NCBI GenBank assembly: GCA_900551435.1
Contig: URVW01000008.1
Span: forward strand, 1-51,113
Direction: 5' to 3'
DNA length: 51,113 bases
DNA from: an uncultured Faecalibacterium sp.
GTDB taxonomy: Bacteria; Bacillota; Clostridia; Oscillospirales; Ruminococcaceae
Shown: positions 15,535 to 23,569 of the stretch, piece by piece
Layout: every line of letters starts with the position of its first letter
Numbering within the stretch: position 1 is the first letter of the stretch
Program-made: the position numbers and the translations under genes
Notes under the pieces: generated by a model
Seen by the model: only the letters and a program-made list of their open reading frames with translations
What the model was told of the DNA's origin: nothing
Databases searched by the model: none

Positions 15535-17007
15535 TTACAGCATCTTCTTCAGCTCGTCGTACACGAACTGGACCTTGGTGCCAATGATGACCTGGCAGGT
15601 GTTCTTATCCGGGCGGATGACACCAGCAGCACCAGCAGCCTTGACAGCCTTTTCATCGACCTGCGTGTAGTCCTTGATGGTGAAGCGCAGACGGGTAGCG
15701 CAGTAGTCCACGCTGGAGACGTTTGCCTTGCCGCCGATGGCCTTCAGCACACCAGAAGCAACTTCGGTGTAGTTGTTGTTGGCCAGCGTGATCTTCTTCT
15801 CGGCCTCTTCGGCGTCCTCGTCCTCACGGCCGGGGGTCTTCAGGTCGAACTTGGTGATGGCAAAGTAGAACACAGCGTAGAACACGACGAATGCAGCGAT
15901 GCCCAGAGGAATGATCATCCAAGTCTTAGCAGCTGCGGGCAGGGAAGCAGAGAACACGAGGTCGGTCGCACCGGCAGAGAAGCAGAAGCCAGCGCGGAAA
16001 CCGGAGTAGTAAGTGATGATGGTGAAGATGCCGTACAGAGCAGAGTAGACAACGTACAGCGGGAAGCACAGGAACATGAAGCCGAACTCGAACGGCTCGG
16101 TGACGCCGCAGACGAATGCGCAGATCGCAGCGGACAGAACCAGACCGATGGCAGCCTTCTTGTTCTTAGCGGTGCGGACCATGGCCAGTGCAGCACCGGC
16201 GATACCGAACATCATGCAGGGGAAGAAGCCGGACATGTACATGCCGAGGCTCCAGCTGACGTCAGCGGAGGTCTCGCCAGCCCAGAAGTGGGACAGGTCG
16301 CCCAGACCGATGGTGTCGAACCAGAACACGTTGTTCAGAGCGTGATGCAGACCGGTGGGGATCAGCAGACGGTTCAGGAACGCATAGATACCAGCGCCGA
16401 TGCCGCCCATGCTTGCGATGCCCTTGCCCAGAGCGACCAGTGCACCGAAGATCAGAGGCCAGACGAACAGCAGGACAACGGAGACCAGAATGGAGATGAC
16501 GCCCGTTGCGATGGCGACGAAGCGCTTGCCAGCGAAGAATGCCAGCCAGTCAGGCAGCTGGGTATTTTTGAACTTGTTGTAGCAGGTCGCGCCCACCACA
16601 GCGGCCAGAATGCCGATGAACGAGTTGCCAGCGACCTTCTGGAAAGCGATGTAGGTAGCGGTGCCCTCTTCGAGGGTGCGGACTGCACCGACGACAGCGG
16701 GGTTCAGCAGCTGCTGCATCATCAGGAAGCTGACGAGGCCAGCCAGACCAGCGGTACCGTCGTGGTCATCCGCCAGACCGACTGCTGCACCGATTGCAAA
16801 CAGCCATGCCATGTTGTCGATCAGAGCGCCGCCTGCCTTGACCAGCAGGAAGCCAACGGTATAAGCCGCGCCGGAAGTTGCTGCACCGGGCACACCCATG
16901 ACGCCCGGAGCAAAGGCATAGCCAAGACCCATCAGGATGCCGCAGATCGGCAGGACCGCGACGGGAAGCATCAGTGCCTTGCCCAGTTTCTGGAGATACT
17001 TCATCAT
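15535..17007 (-). CDS. nagE: PTS GlcNAc/glucose-family transporter, EIIC-EIIB
   Basis: 490 residues: an EIIC domain of about 380 residues with roughly ten membrane segments, ending in the conserved GVTEPFEFGFMF loop and containing the HHALNNVFWFD motif, a charged linker rich in Glu/Asp, and a C-terminal EIIB domain with the phosphorylation site C436 (VDYCATRLRF). No EIIA domain is attached, so a separate EIIA must serve it. The neighbouring nagB and nagA make N-acetylglucosamine the probable substrate, though the glucose family includes other hexoses. Start: the ATG at 17016 is too close to GGAGG; 17007 (or 17004) is at proper distance. Confidence 0.92.
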   Translation of the reverse strand: MMKYLQKLGKALMLPVAVLPICGILMGLGYAFAPGVMGVPGAATSGAAYTVGFLLVKAGGALIDNMAWLFAIGAAVGLADDHDGTAGLAGLVSFLMMQQLLNPAVVGAVRTLEEGTATYIAFQKVAGNSFIGILAAVVGATCYNKFKNTQLPDWLAFFAGKRFVAIATGVISILVSVVLLFVWPLIFGALVALGKGIASMGGIGAGIYAFLNRLLIPTGLHHALNNVFWFDTIGLGDLSHFWAGETSADVSWSLGMYMSGFFPCMMFGIAGAALAMVRTAKNKKAAIGLVLSAAICAFVCGVTEPFEFGFMFLCFPLYVVYSALYGIFTIITYYSGFRAGFCFSAGATDLVFSASLPAAAKTWMIIPLGIAAFVVFYAVFYFAITKFDLKTPGREDEDAEEAEKKITLANNNYTEVASGVLKAIGGKANVSSVDYCATRLRFTIKDYTQVDEKAVKAAGAAGVIRPDKNTCQVIIGTKVQFVYDELKKML

Positions 17008-17085
17008 AAGACACATTCCTCCTTAAAGAATGTCATTGTTATGGAAGCCGCTGGTTGCCAGCCGTCCATAATTGCGTAACAATAT

Positions 17086-17101
17086 CTTAACACATGTTAA
17101 G
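17086..17101 (-). promoter_or_regulatory. Inverted repeat upstream of nagE, candidate operator
   Basis: CTTAACA-CA-TGTTAAG is a perfect 7-2-7 inverted repeat about 80 bp upstream of nagE. It resembles a dimeric repressor site. No GlcNAc regulator is encoded in the window. The rest of the 331-bp gap 17008-17338 is strongly AT-rich and carries the prmA promoter; no gene seen. Confidence 0.55.
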
Positions 17102-17264
17102 AAAAAAAGAAAGGGCCTTTTCTGATTTTTCGACTATTTTGATACAAAAATCCTTAATTCGGCATTTTTCAGTCAAAAGAATTTGGATTTTTTGCTGGTA
17201 TCCAACCATCTATCCTGAAAATCTTTTTCTTTTTTGTGAACAATTTTTGTCAGGCGCGTTTTTC

Positions 17265-17293
17265 TTGCGTCCTACCGGCGTCTATGCTACTAT
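17265..17293 (+). promoter_or_regulatory. prmA-rsmE promoter
   Basis: TTGCGT, 17 bp, TGC-extended TACTAT, 46 bp upstream of the prmA start. Confidence 0.7.
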
Positions 17294-17338
17294 ATAAGTA
17301 TCATATTGTGCACCAGACCCGAAGGAGGTTTTTTACGA

Positions 17339-18253
17339 ATGGAATGGACTGATATCCGCCTGACCGTCGCCAAGGCCGACGCCGACAATGCCGAAGCCGT
17401 TGCCACGATGATCGCCGAGGGCGGCATCTATATCGAGGACTACAGCGACATCGAGCAGCAGGTGGCCGAGATCGCGCACGTTGATCTGATCGAGCAGGAG
17501 CTTCTGGACAAGCCCCGCGATCAGGTCATCATCCACATGTATCTGGAACCGGGTGCTTCGCCCGTGGAAACGCTGGCGCTGATCTCGGCCCGGATGGAAG
17601 CCGCCGGCATCGCCTACACCGTCGAGACGGAGGGCGTCGAGCAGGAGGACTGGCAGAACGGCTGGCGGAAGTATTACCACCCGATGGAGATCGGCCAGCG
17701 CTTGGCCGTCGTGCCCTCGTGGCAGGAATACGACACCGACCGCGTGAAGCTCATCCTCGATCCGGGTCTTGCGTTCGGCACGGGCGGCCATGAGACGACC
17801 AGCCTCTGCTTGGAGGCGCTGGACGAGCGGGTCAAGGGCGGCGAGCGGGTGCTGGACATCGGCACGGGCAGTGGCATCCTTGCCATCGCGGCGCTCAAGC
17901 TGGGCGCTGCCAAGGCCGAGGGCGTAGACATTGACCCCGTGGCCGTCCGCACCGCCGGAGAGAACGCCGCGCTGAACGGCGTTGCCGACAAGCTCACCGT
18001 CCTTGTGGGCGACCTGTCCGACAAGGCCAGCGGAACCTATGACATCATCACAGCCAACATCGTGGCAAACGCCATCATGTCGCTGGCCCCGGCCGTTCCC
18101 GGCCTGATGGCGGAGAACGCCACCTTCATCGCCAGCGGCATCATCGACAGCCGCAAGGACGAGGTCCTCGCCGCGCTGGAAGCCGCCGGTCTGGCCGTGC
18201 AGGAAGTCAAGGAAAAGCGCGGCTGGGAGTGCATCATCTGCAAAAAAGCCTGA
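17339..18253 (+). CDS. prmA: Ribosomal protein L11 methyltransferase
   Basis: 304 residues, standard PrmA length. N-terminal substrate-binding domain, then a class I SAM domain with motif I LDIGTGSGILAIAALKLGA, acidic GVDIDPVAV, and the PrmA motif ANIVANAIMSLAP. The segment DPGLAFGTGGHETTSLCLEAL is diagnostic of PrmA. It trimethylates L11. GAAGGAGG lies ten bases before the ATG at 17339; an upstream in-frame start at 17306 lacks a site. Followed by rsmE, a very common Firmicute pair (often downstream of dnaJ, not present here). Confidence 0.96.
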   Translation: MEWTDIRLTVAKADADNAEAVATMIAEGGIYIEDYSDIEQQVAEIAHVDLIEQELLDKPRDQVIIHMYLEPGASPVETLALISARMEAAGIAYTVETEGVEQEDWQNGWRKYYHPMEIGQRLAVVPSWQEYDTDRVKLILDPGLAFGTGGHETTSLCLEALDERVKGGERVLDIGTGSGILAIAALKLGAAKAEGVDIDPVAVRTAGENAALNGVADKLTVLVGDLSDKASGTYDIITANIVANAIMSLAPAVPGLMAENATFIASGIIDSRKDEVLAALEAAGLAVQEVKEKRGWECIICKKA

Positions 18254-18270
18254 CCGCTGTTTTGCGCCGC

Positions 18271-18314
18271 CCCTCTCAGCCGCCTTCGGTGACAGCTCCC
18301 CAACGCGGGAGCTT
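18271..18314. repeat. Structured repeat, partial copy 3
   Basis: A degenerate reverse-orientation fragment between prmA and rsmE: it keeps CTCTCAG, GACAGCTC and a stem AGCTCCC/GGGAGCT corresponding to the GCTCTCC/GGAGAGC stem of copies 1 and 2. The left half of the element is missing. Confidence 0.6.
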
Positions 18315-18335
18315 CAAGTTGAAAAGGATCAAAAT

Positions 18336-19079
18336 ATGCCTCATCGTTATTTTACCACCGAGATCTCGGACGGGACCGCCGTTCTGCGGGGAGCCGACGC
18401 CCATCATCTGTCCCGCGTGATGCGGGGCAAGCTGGGCGACACCGTCATCCTCTGCGACGGGAACGCCGTCGAATACACCGCCACCATCACCGGCTTCGGG
18501 CCGGAAACGGTGGAATTTTCGGTCGAGCCGGGATATCCCAGCGCCGCCGAACCCAGCGTGGAAGTGACCCTCTTCGTGGGCTATCCCAAGCAGGACAAGC
18601 TCGAGCAGGTCATCCGCCACGGCGTCGAACTGGGCTGTGCCCACTTCGTACCCTTTTTCAGCCGCTACTGCGTGGCCGCGCCCAAAAAGGAAGAGCAGAA
18701 GAACGAGCGCTACAACCGCATCGCCTTTGAAGCCGCCAAACAGTGCGGCCGGGGCGTTCTGCCGGATGTGGCGCTGCCGCTGCCGAACTTCGGTACGCTC
18801 TGCCGCAGTCTGGACGGCTACGATCTCGTCCTCTTCTGCTACGAATGCGGCGGCGCGCCCCTGCGGGAACTGCTGGCCAACGCCCAGCCCTCCGACGGCC
18901 AGAAGCTGAAGATCGCCGTCATCACCGGCGCAGAGGGCGGCTTCGCCGCCGAAGAAGCCGAGATGGCCGCCAAGGCCGGCGCAAAAACGGTCGGTCTCGG
19001 CCCCCGCATCCTCCGGTGTGAGACCGCCCCGCTGGCGGTCCTTTCCGCCGTGATGACCCTGACCGGAAATCTGGAATAA
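18336..19079 (+). CDS. rsmE: 16S rRNA m3U1498 methyltransferase
   Basis: 247 residues. N-terminal PUA-like RNA-binding domain (MPHRYFTTE, HHLSRVMRGKLGD) and a SPOUT-fold C-terminal domain with the knot motifs AVITGAEGGFAAEEAEMA and VGLGPRILRCETAPLAVLSAV, both signatures of RsmE. Methylates N3 of U1498 in 16S rRNA. AAAAGGA lies seven bases upstream of ATG. Second gene after prmA, with the truncated repeat in the gap. Confidence 0.96.
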   Translation: MPHRYFTTEISDGTAVLRGADAHHLSRVMRGKLGDTVILCDGNAVEYTATITGFGPETVEFSVEPGYPSAAEPSVEVTLFVGYPKQDKLEQVIRHGVELGCAHFVPFFSRYCVAAPKKEEQKNERYNRIAFEAAKQCGRGVLPDVALPLPNFGTLCRSLDGYDLVLFCYECGGAPLRELLANAQPSDGQKLKIAVITGAEGGFAAEEAEMAAKAGAKTVGLGPRILRCETAPLAVLSAVMTLTGNLE

Positions 19080-19093
19080 GCTTTTTCAAACAC

Positions 19094-19127
19094 AAAAACG
19101 GACGGTCGATGACCGTCCGTTTTTGTT
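19094..19127. terminator. Bidirectional terminator
   Basis: Perfect 14-base arms AAAAACGGACGGTC and GACCGTCCGTTTTT around a 3-base loop, between rsmE (ends 19079, plus) and the enzyme I paralogue (ends 19126, minus). The minus-strand gene's stop lies at the edge of the hairpin. Confidence 0.9.
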
Positions 19128-20736
19128 ATTCTGTTTCCTCTTCCAGCAGCGCACGCTTGACATTGATGAGATTCTGCGGGCTCATCGAAAAGCTGCGCAG
19201 ACCCAGCTTCAGATACTGCACGGTATTGGCCGGGTTGCCGACCGCCAGACCGCAGATGGTCACCGGGATATTCCCGGCATTCGCGGCTTCCATGACCATC
19301 TTGATGAGCTTTTTCATCGCATGGCTGGCGGGCCGGTAATACCGCTCTGCAATGGACAGGTCCCGGTCCACCGCGTGGGTATATTGAATCAGGTCGTTCG
19401 TCTCGATGACGAAGAAATCACAGCCGTGGTCCACAAATTCTTCCGCCGTCAGGCACGCCGACGGCACGCTCAGCATCACGCCGAAAGGCATATTCTCGTT
19501 GAAGCGCTCGCCGCGCTCCCGCAGCATTTGACGGCAATGCTCCACCAGATGCATGGCTTCGTCCCAGTCCTCGAGATTGGTCACCATCGGGAACATCACC
19601 CGCAGCGGGCCGTCCGCCGCCGCGCGGAGCAGGGCGCAAATTTGCGTCTCGAACTGGTGCGGACGCCGCAGACTGCTTCGGATGCCGCGCAAGCCCAGCT
19701 TCGAGGACTGCGGCCCCTGATGGGCGTCGGCCACGGTGCGGTCCGCGCCGAAATCGAAGGTCCGCACGGTCACGACGCCGCCTTTGGCCGCAGCAAGGCA
19801 GGAGTGATAGAACACATACTGTTCCTGTTCGTCCACCGGACGGCCCGGAAGCATCATGTAACCGCTGCGCAGAAGTCCCACGCCGCTTGCACCCGATTGG
19901 AGCGCCGTTTCAATGTCCTCCTGCCCGAAGCAGTTGGCCAGAAGCTCAAAGCTCTCGCCGTCCTTCGTGCGGTTGGGCAGGGCGCAGATGCGGTTCATCT
20001 CCTCGTTTTCCCACTGTTTTTCGCAGATGCGGGAGACGGCCTGCTGGCGGGTGACGGCGTCCGGATCCAGAATGCATTCGCCGTTGTCGGCATCGAGGAT
20101 GACGGTCCGTCCGTCGCAGTCACCGAGAAATTCCGGGCCGACCTGCACGATGCCCGGAATGTGCATCGCCCGCGCGATGATGGCCGCATGGCTCTGGTTG
20201 TTTCCCTCTGCCGTGATGATGCCGAGGATCATCCCCGCCGGGACGCTGAACAGGTCGCTGGGCATCAGCATCTCAGCGGCCAGGATCACCGGATGGTCCA
20301 GCGCCAGCCAGACGCGGGGCCGGTTGGTCAGGATATTCACCACCCGGCGGGCCGCATCGAGGATATCCACGCTGCGCAGCTGCATGTAGGCGTTGTCTTC
20401 CATATGGGCCAGCTGGTCGGCATACCGATGGCCGACCCGGTCCATGGCTTCGGCCGCGCCGACGCCCGCTTTGATCTGGAACTGGACTTCCTTCATGAAG
20501 CCCTCATCCTCCAGCATCATGCTCTGGAACAGGAAGATGGCCTGTTCGGTGGGGCCGCTCCGCTCTGCCATCGAGTCCAGCTCTTTCTGCGCCGTTTTCA
20601 CGGCAGCATCCAGCCGTTTCTGCTCTCGTTCCGGGTTGAACGGCCCGCTGCTGAAGCTCTCGATCCGGCGTTCCAGACGGCTGACCTGCCCCAGCACAAG
20701 GCCGGAAGAAGCCGCATGTCCCTGATACACTTTCAT
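19126..20736 (-). CDS. PTS enzyme I paralogue (PEP-utilising), probably altered catalysis
   Basis: 536 residues (true EI about 570). The phosphohistidine domain is intact with H183 (NNQSHAAIIARAM), and the PEP-binding barrel keeps R290 (GVGLLRSG), R325 (VRTFDFGAD), N447-D448 (ETNDLIQYT), R458 and C495. But the Mg-ligand glutamate is replaced by Ser423 (VMLSVPSA where EI has a VEIPAA-type motif) and the RTEFLYM motif is RSGYMML. The NPFLGWR-type segment is SSKLGLR. Transfer of phosphate from PEP may therefore be impaired or changed. No HPr is nearby. Its start overlaps the patatin stop by four bases, so the two are co-translated. Could be a regulatory PTS branch. Confidence 0.8.
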   Translation of the reverse strand: MKVYQGHAASSGLVLGQVSRLERRIESFSSGPFNPEREQKRLDAAVKTAQKELDSMAERSGPTEQAIFLFQSMMLEDEGFMKEVQFQIKAGVGAAEAMDRVGHRYADQLAHMEDNAYMQLRSVDILDAARRVVNILTNRPRVWLALDHPVILAAEMLMPSDLFSVPAGMILGIITAEGNNQSHAAIIARAMHIPGIVQVGPEFLGDCDGRTVILDADNGECILDPDAVTRQQAVSRICEKQWENEEMNRICALPNRTKDGESFELLANCFGQEDIETALQSGASGVGLLRSGYMMLPGRPVDEQEQYVFYHSCLAAAKGGVVTVRTFDFGADRTVADAHQGPQSSKLGLRGIRSSLRRPHQFETQICALLRAAADGPLRVMFPMVTNLEDWDEAMHLVEHCRQMLRERGERFNENMPFGVMLSVPSACLTAEEFVDHGCDFFVIETNDLIQYTHAVDRDLSIAERYYRPASHAMKKLIKMVMEAANAGNIPVTICGLAVGNPANTVQYLKLGLRSFSMSPQNLINVKRALLEEETE

Positions 20737-21905
20737 GTTTCATCCACCTCCGTCGGGAGCGGCGCGGTCAGGGTCCAGTAGACCAGCGCCTGTAAGAAGG
20801 TATTGGGCAGCAGCGCCGCCCACGCGGCCTGTGCCGCGTTCCCGCTGCCTTCCAGCAGCGGCGCAAAGCTTTCGATGCGCTCCCGGTCGCATCGTTCCAA
20901 GAAAGCATTTCCCAGCCCTTCCAGCGAGTAGAAATGGGTCGGGTCCACGCCGACGTCCTCTGCCGCCGCTTCCAGCGGGGCCAGCTCGGCGTCCTGCATA
21001 TTCGCCAGACGCAGGGCAAGGTCTGCGGTCAGAGTCACCGGATACTTCGCCTTGACCGCCTGTTGGATGGCGTCAAAGCGCTTCCGGAATGCGGCGGCGT
21101 CCTGCGCGCTCTGTTCGGTCTTTTCGACTGCGTAGGCACAGCCGCGCAGACGCCCGAACGCCCGCAGGGTATCGTAATAGCCAAGTTCGATGTTCCGCTT
21201 GGCCGTCTCGGGGGCAAAGTGGAGGATGTCGCCCAGCTCCCAGTAACTGCGCACCATCGTGGTGGGCAGACCGGTACGGTTGGGCAGGGTGATGCCGACG
21301 CCTTCAAGGTCCACGCAGACCAGCTCTTCTGCGCCCATTTTCTTGGCCAGCGCCGTGGGCATATTATCCCGGTAGCCGCCGTCCAGAAACTGCACACCGT
21401 CGATCTGCTTGGCGCGCAGAGCCGGGAAGCACGCCGCCGAGGCCAGCAAGTAGTCTTTCACCCGGCCTTCCGGGATCTCTTCCAGCGGCAGTTCGCGGGG
21501 CTTCAGGCCGCGCTTTTCCACGGTGACCAGTCCGAACCGGATCGGCGACGCCCGCAGGGCGTCCTCGTCCAGCACCCGCTCCACGATCTCTTCCAGCGGG
21601 GTGACGTCCATGCCGCCCTCCCGCACGATGTCGCGCAGGAATTGATGCAGTTCCGTCAGATTTTTCGTTTCCTCGGGCAGTTCCATCACATCCTGACTGC
21701 GGATGCTCGTCCACATGTCCCGTGCCGTTTCATATAAGTCCAGCGCGAACATCGCGCCATTCAAACTTCCTACGCTGGTCCCGGTGATGATCTGAGGCCG
21801 CCAGCCCAGCTCGGTCAGCGCCCGCCAGACGCCCACCTGATAGCTTCCGCGTGCCCCGCCGCCGGCCAGCACCAGTGCCTTTTTGGGGGTATCGTTCTGC
21901 GCCAT
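20733..21905 (-). CDS. Patatin-like phospholipase
   Basis: 390 residues. The first ~200 show the patatin fold: oxyanion loop GGGARGSY (15-22), nucleophile S44 in GTSVG, and catalytic D175 in DGGYRDN, so the Ser-Asp dyad is complete. The following ~190 residues are a helical extension I do not recognise (ELGYYDTLRAFGRL, then an Ala/Leu/Glu-rich tail). Likely acts on membrane or acyl-lipid esters; no signal peptide. AAGGAGG precedes the ATG. Co-translated with the enzyme I paralogue downstream, an unusual pairing. Confidence 0.88.
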   Translation of the reverse strand: MAQNDTPKKALVLAGGGARGSYQVGVWRALTELGWRPQIITGTSVGSLNGAMFALDLYETARDMWTSIRSQDVMELPEETKNLTELHQFLRDIVREGGMDVTPLEEIVERVLDEDALRASPIRFGLVTVEKRGLKPRELPLEEIPEGRVKDYLLASAACFPALRAKQIDGVQFLDGGYRDNMPTALAKKMGAEELVCVDLEGVGITLPNRTGLPTTMVRSYWELGDILHFAPETAKRNIELGYYDTLRAFGRLRGCAYAVEKTEQSAQDAAAFRKRFDAIQQAVKAKYPVTLTADLALRLANMQDAELAPLEAAAEDVGVDPTHFYSLEGLGNAFLERCDRERIESFAPLLEGSGNAAQAAWAALLPNTFLQALVYWTLTAPLPTEVDET

Positions 21906-21942
21906 CCAAAACGCCTCCTTTTGGTCGGAATCGATTTACAAA

Positions 21943-21951
21943 ATTATACCA
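21943..21951 (-). promoter_or_regulatory. Extended -10 of the patatin operon
   Basis: TGGTATAAT on the minus strand about 40 bp before the patatin start, divergent from the identical element at 21994-22002. Confidence 0.65.
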
Positions 21952-21993
21952 TATTTCCGGGAAAATTTCTCCCTGTTTTTGGAACAAAAAGCG

Positions 21994-22002
21994 TGGTATA
22001 AT
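21994..22002 (+). promoter_or_regulatory. Extended -10 of the HAD phosphatase gene
   Basis: TGGTATAAT, 30 bp before the ATG at 22033; no clear -35, as is usual for extended -10 promoters. Confidence 0.65.
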
Positions 22003-22032
22003 TTAGTAAATTATGACTGTGAGGATCGCAAC

Positions 22033-22683
22033 ATGAACTGTAAGCAATGGATCTTTGATATGGACGGCACACTGACCGACAGCATGACCGCCGTGTGGGA
22101 AAACGCCCCGCTGGCCCTGCTGCGCCGGTACGGCCGCACCCCGAAAGCCGACCTGCGCACCACGCTGCTGAGCATGGGGATGCAGGATGGGGCGCTCTAC
22201 CTCATCCGGGAATACGGGCTTCCGCTCAAGCCGGAAGAATATTACGGCGTGATGCGCTCGGTCATCGCGGAACTGTATGAAACGGTCGAGCTGAAACCCG
22301 GCGTCCGCGAGATGCTAGCCCGTCTCAAGGCCGAGGGCGCACGCATGTGCATCTGCTCAAACACTTGGAGCGACCAGTGCAAGACCGTCCTGACCCGGCT
22401 GGGCCTTGACGATTACTTTGAATTTTACGTCGAAGCGCAGGGCGTTCTGCACAAGAGCCATCCTGCCGTCTTTTTCGAGACGCTGGAACATCTGGGCGGC
22501 AGCGACCCGAGCCGCTGTGCTGTCTGCGAGGATTCGCTCTATGCGGCCCGCACGGCCCACGATGCCGGTTTCTATGTCGTCGGCATCCAAGACGCCGCCA
22601 GCGCCGCCGATGAACCTGAACTGCGCCGCATCAGCGACCAGTTCCTCAAGGATTGGACCGAGCTGGAGTGGGGGAAAGTCTGA
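22033..22683 (+). CDS. HAD-family hydrolase (phosphoglycolate phosphatase-like)
   Basis: 216 residues. HAD motif I FDMDGTLTDS (nucleophile D9, acid D11), motif II CSNT, motif III lysine in KSHPAVF, and motif IV in VCEDSLYAARTA. The alpha-helical cap between motifs I and II is a C1 type as in PGP/beta-phosphoglucomutases. Substrate unknown. The start is the ATG immediately followed by the motif; GAGGATCG lies upstream. An in-frame ATG at 21883 lies across the divergent promoters and is rejected. Confidence 0.9.
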   Translation: MNCKQWIFDMDGTLTDSMTAVWENAPLALLRRYGRTPKADLRTTLLSMGMQDGALYLIREYGLPLKPEEYYGVMRSVIAELYETVELKPGVREMLARLKAEGARMCICSNTWSDQCKTVLTRLGLDDYFEFYVEAQGVLHKSHPAVFFETLEHLGGSDPSRCAVCEDSLYAARTAHDAGFYVVGIQDAASAADEPELRRISDQFLKDWTELEWGKV

Positions 22684-22703
22684 CCCACACCGTTCAAAAC
22701 GCA

Positions 22704-22747
22704 CAAAAGCCCGGAGCCTTTTCGGACGAAAAAGGCTCCGGGCTTCC
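22704..22747. terminator. Bidirectional terminator
   Basis: AAGCCCGGAGCC(TTTT) pairs with (AAAA)GGCTCCGGGCTT between the HAD gene (plus) and the LytTR gene (minus). Confidence 0.85.
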
Positions 22748-22750
22748 TCT

Positions 22751-23473
22751 TTACCGCTCCAAAAACTTCCGGAACGCCGCGCGGACTGCGGCTTCCCGGC
22801 CGCGCGGGATGGGCACGCGCGCGCCGCTCCGCATCCACAATTCACCCACGGACAGCTGAGATGCCGCCGCCAGATTGACCACATAGGAACGGTGGGGCTG
22901 CAGAAAGCGTTCATCCTTCAACAGGGGCTTCGCCACCTCCGAGAATGGCACGCGCAGGGACAGCGATGCCACATCCTCGCCGCTGGCGAGGTGGAAATGG
23001 ACCACATGGTGGGTGCATTCCAGATACTCGATGTCCGCAAAGGGGAGCGCCCGCAGTCCGGACGCCGTCGTGACCAGGATGACCGGCCCATATTCCGGCT
23101 CGGTGGCGCGGTCCAGCAGGGCCGTCAGCTGTTCGGACCGGAAGGGGATCTGCAAATACTGCATCGCATCCACCCGGAACGCCTCATAGGCGTAGGCAGG
23201 GGTGTGGGCCAGAAAGGCCAGCGGGGCGCGGATGCCCCGGCTCCGCAGCTGAGCTGCCGCCTGAAGGCCGGCCGTCGGGTTGGCCGTGGGCAGCTCGATA
23301 AGATACAGCTCAAAGCGGTTCCCTTCGGTCTCCTGCCGCAGCAGGTCCGCCGCACTGGAAAACTGCTCCACGATACAGGCGTCCGCTCTGCGGGCATAAT
23401 ATTCCAGACAATGCCGCTGCACCCGGCCCCGCAGGATCGCATCCGGGCTGCATACCGCAATATGAAAGATCAT
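22751..23473 (-). CDS. LytTR-type response regulator with degenerate receiver
   Basis: 240 residues. N-terminal 125 residues have the CheY-like pattern but the acceptor position in LYLIELP is Glu (E60) rather than Asp, and the acidic pocket near the N terminus is reduced (AVCSPDA). The C-terminal half is a LytTR DNA-binding domain: IEYLECTHHVVHFHLASGE, FSEVAKPLLKDERFLQPHRSYVVNLAA and a final RGREAAVRAAFRKFL. No sensor kinase is adjacent. Probably a regulator that does not depend on phosphorylation. It is divergent from the glycosyltransferase gene at 23570, a possible target. Confidence 0.85.
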   Translation of the reverse strand: MIFHIAVCSPDAILRGRVQRHCLEYYARRADACIVEQFSSAADLLRQETEGNRFELYLIELPTANPTAGLQAAAQLRSRGIRAPLAFLAHTPAYAYEAFRVDAMQYLQIPFRSEQLTALLDRATEPEYGPVILVTTASGLRALPFADIEYLECTHHVVHFHLASGEDVASLSLRVPFSEVAKPLLKDERFLQPHRSYVVNLAAASQLSVGELWMRSGARVPIPRGREAAVRAAFRKFLER

Positions 23474-23569
23474 GTTGTCCCATTCCTCCTTTGCCCGCCG
23501 GTCCCATGCTTGCTTTTTGCGCGGCGGGAGAGTATCATTACACCAAGAACAAGAAAAGGAGACGCCGTT

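Noticed and set aside
22406..23569. In-frame N-terminal extension of the glycosyltransferase
   Set aside because: It crosses the HAD gene out of frame, the terminator and the LytTR gene antisense. The real start at 23570 has AAAAGGAG and the canonical N terminus.
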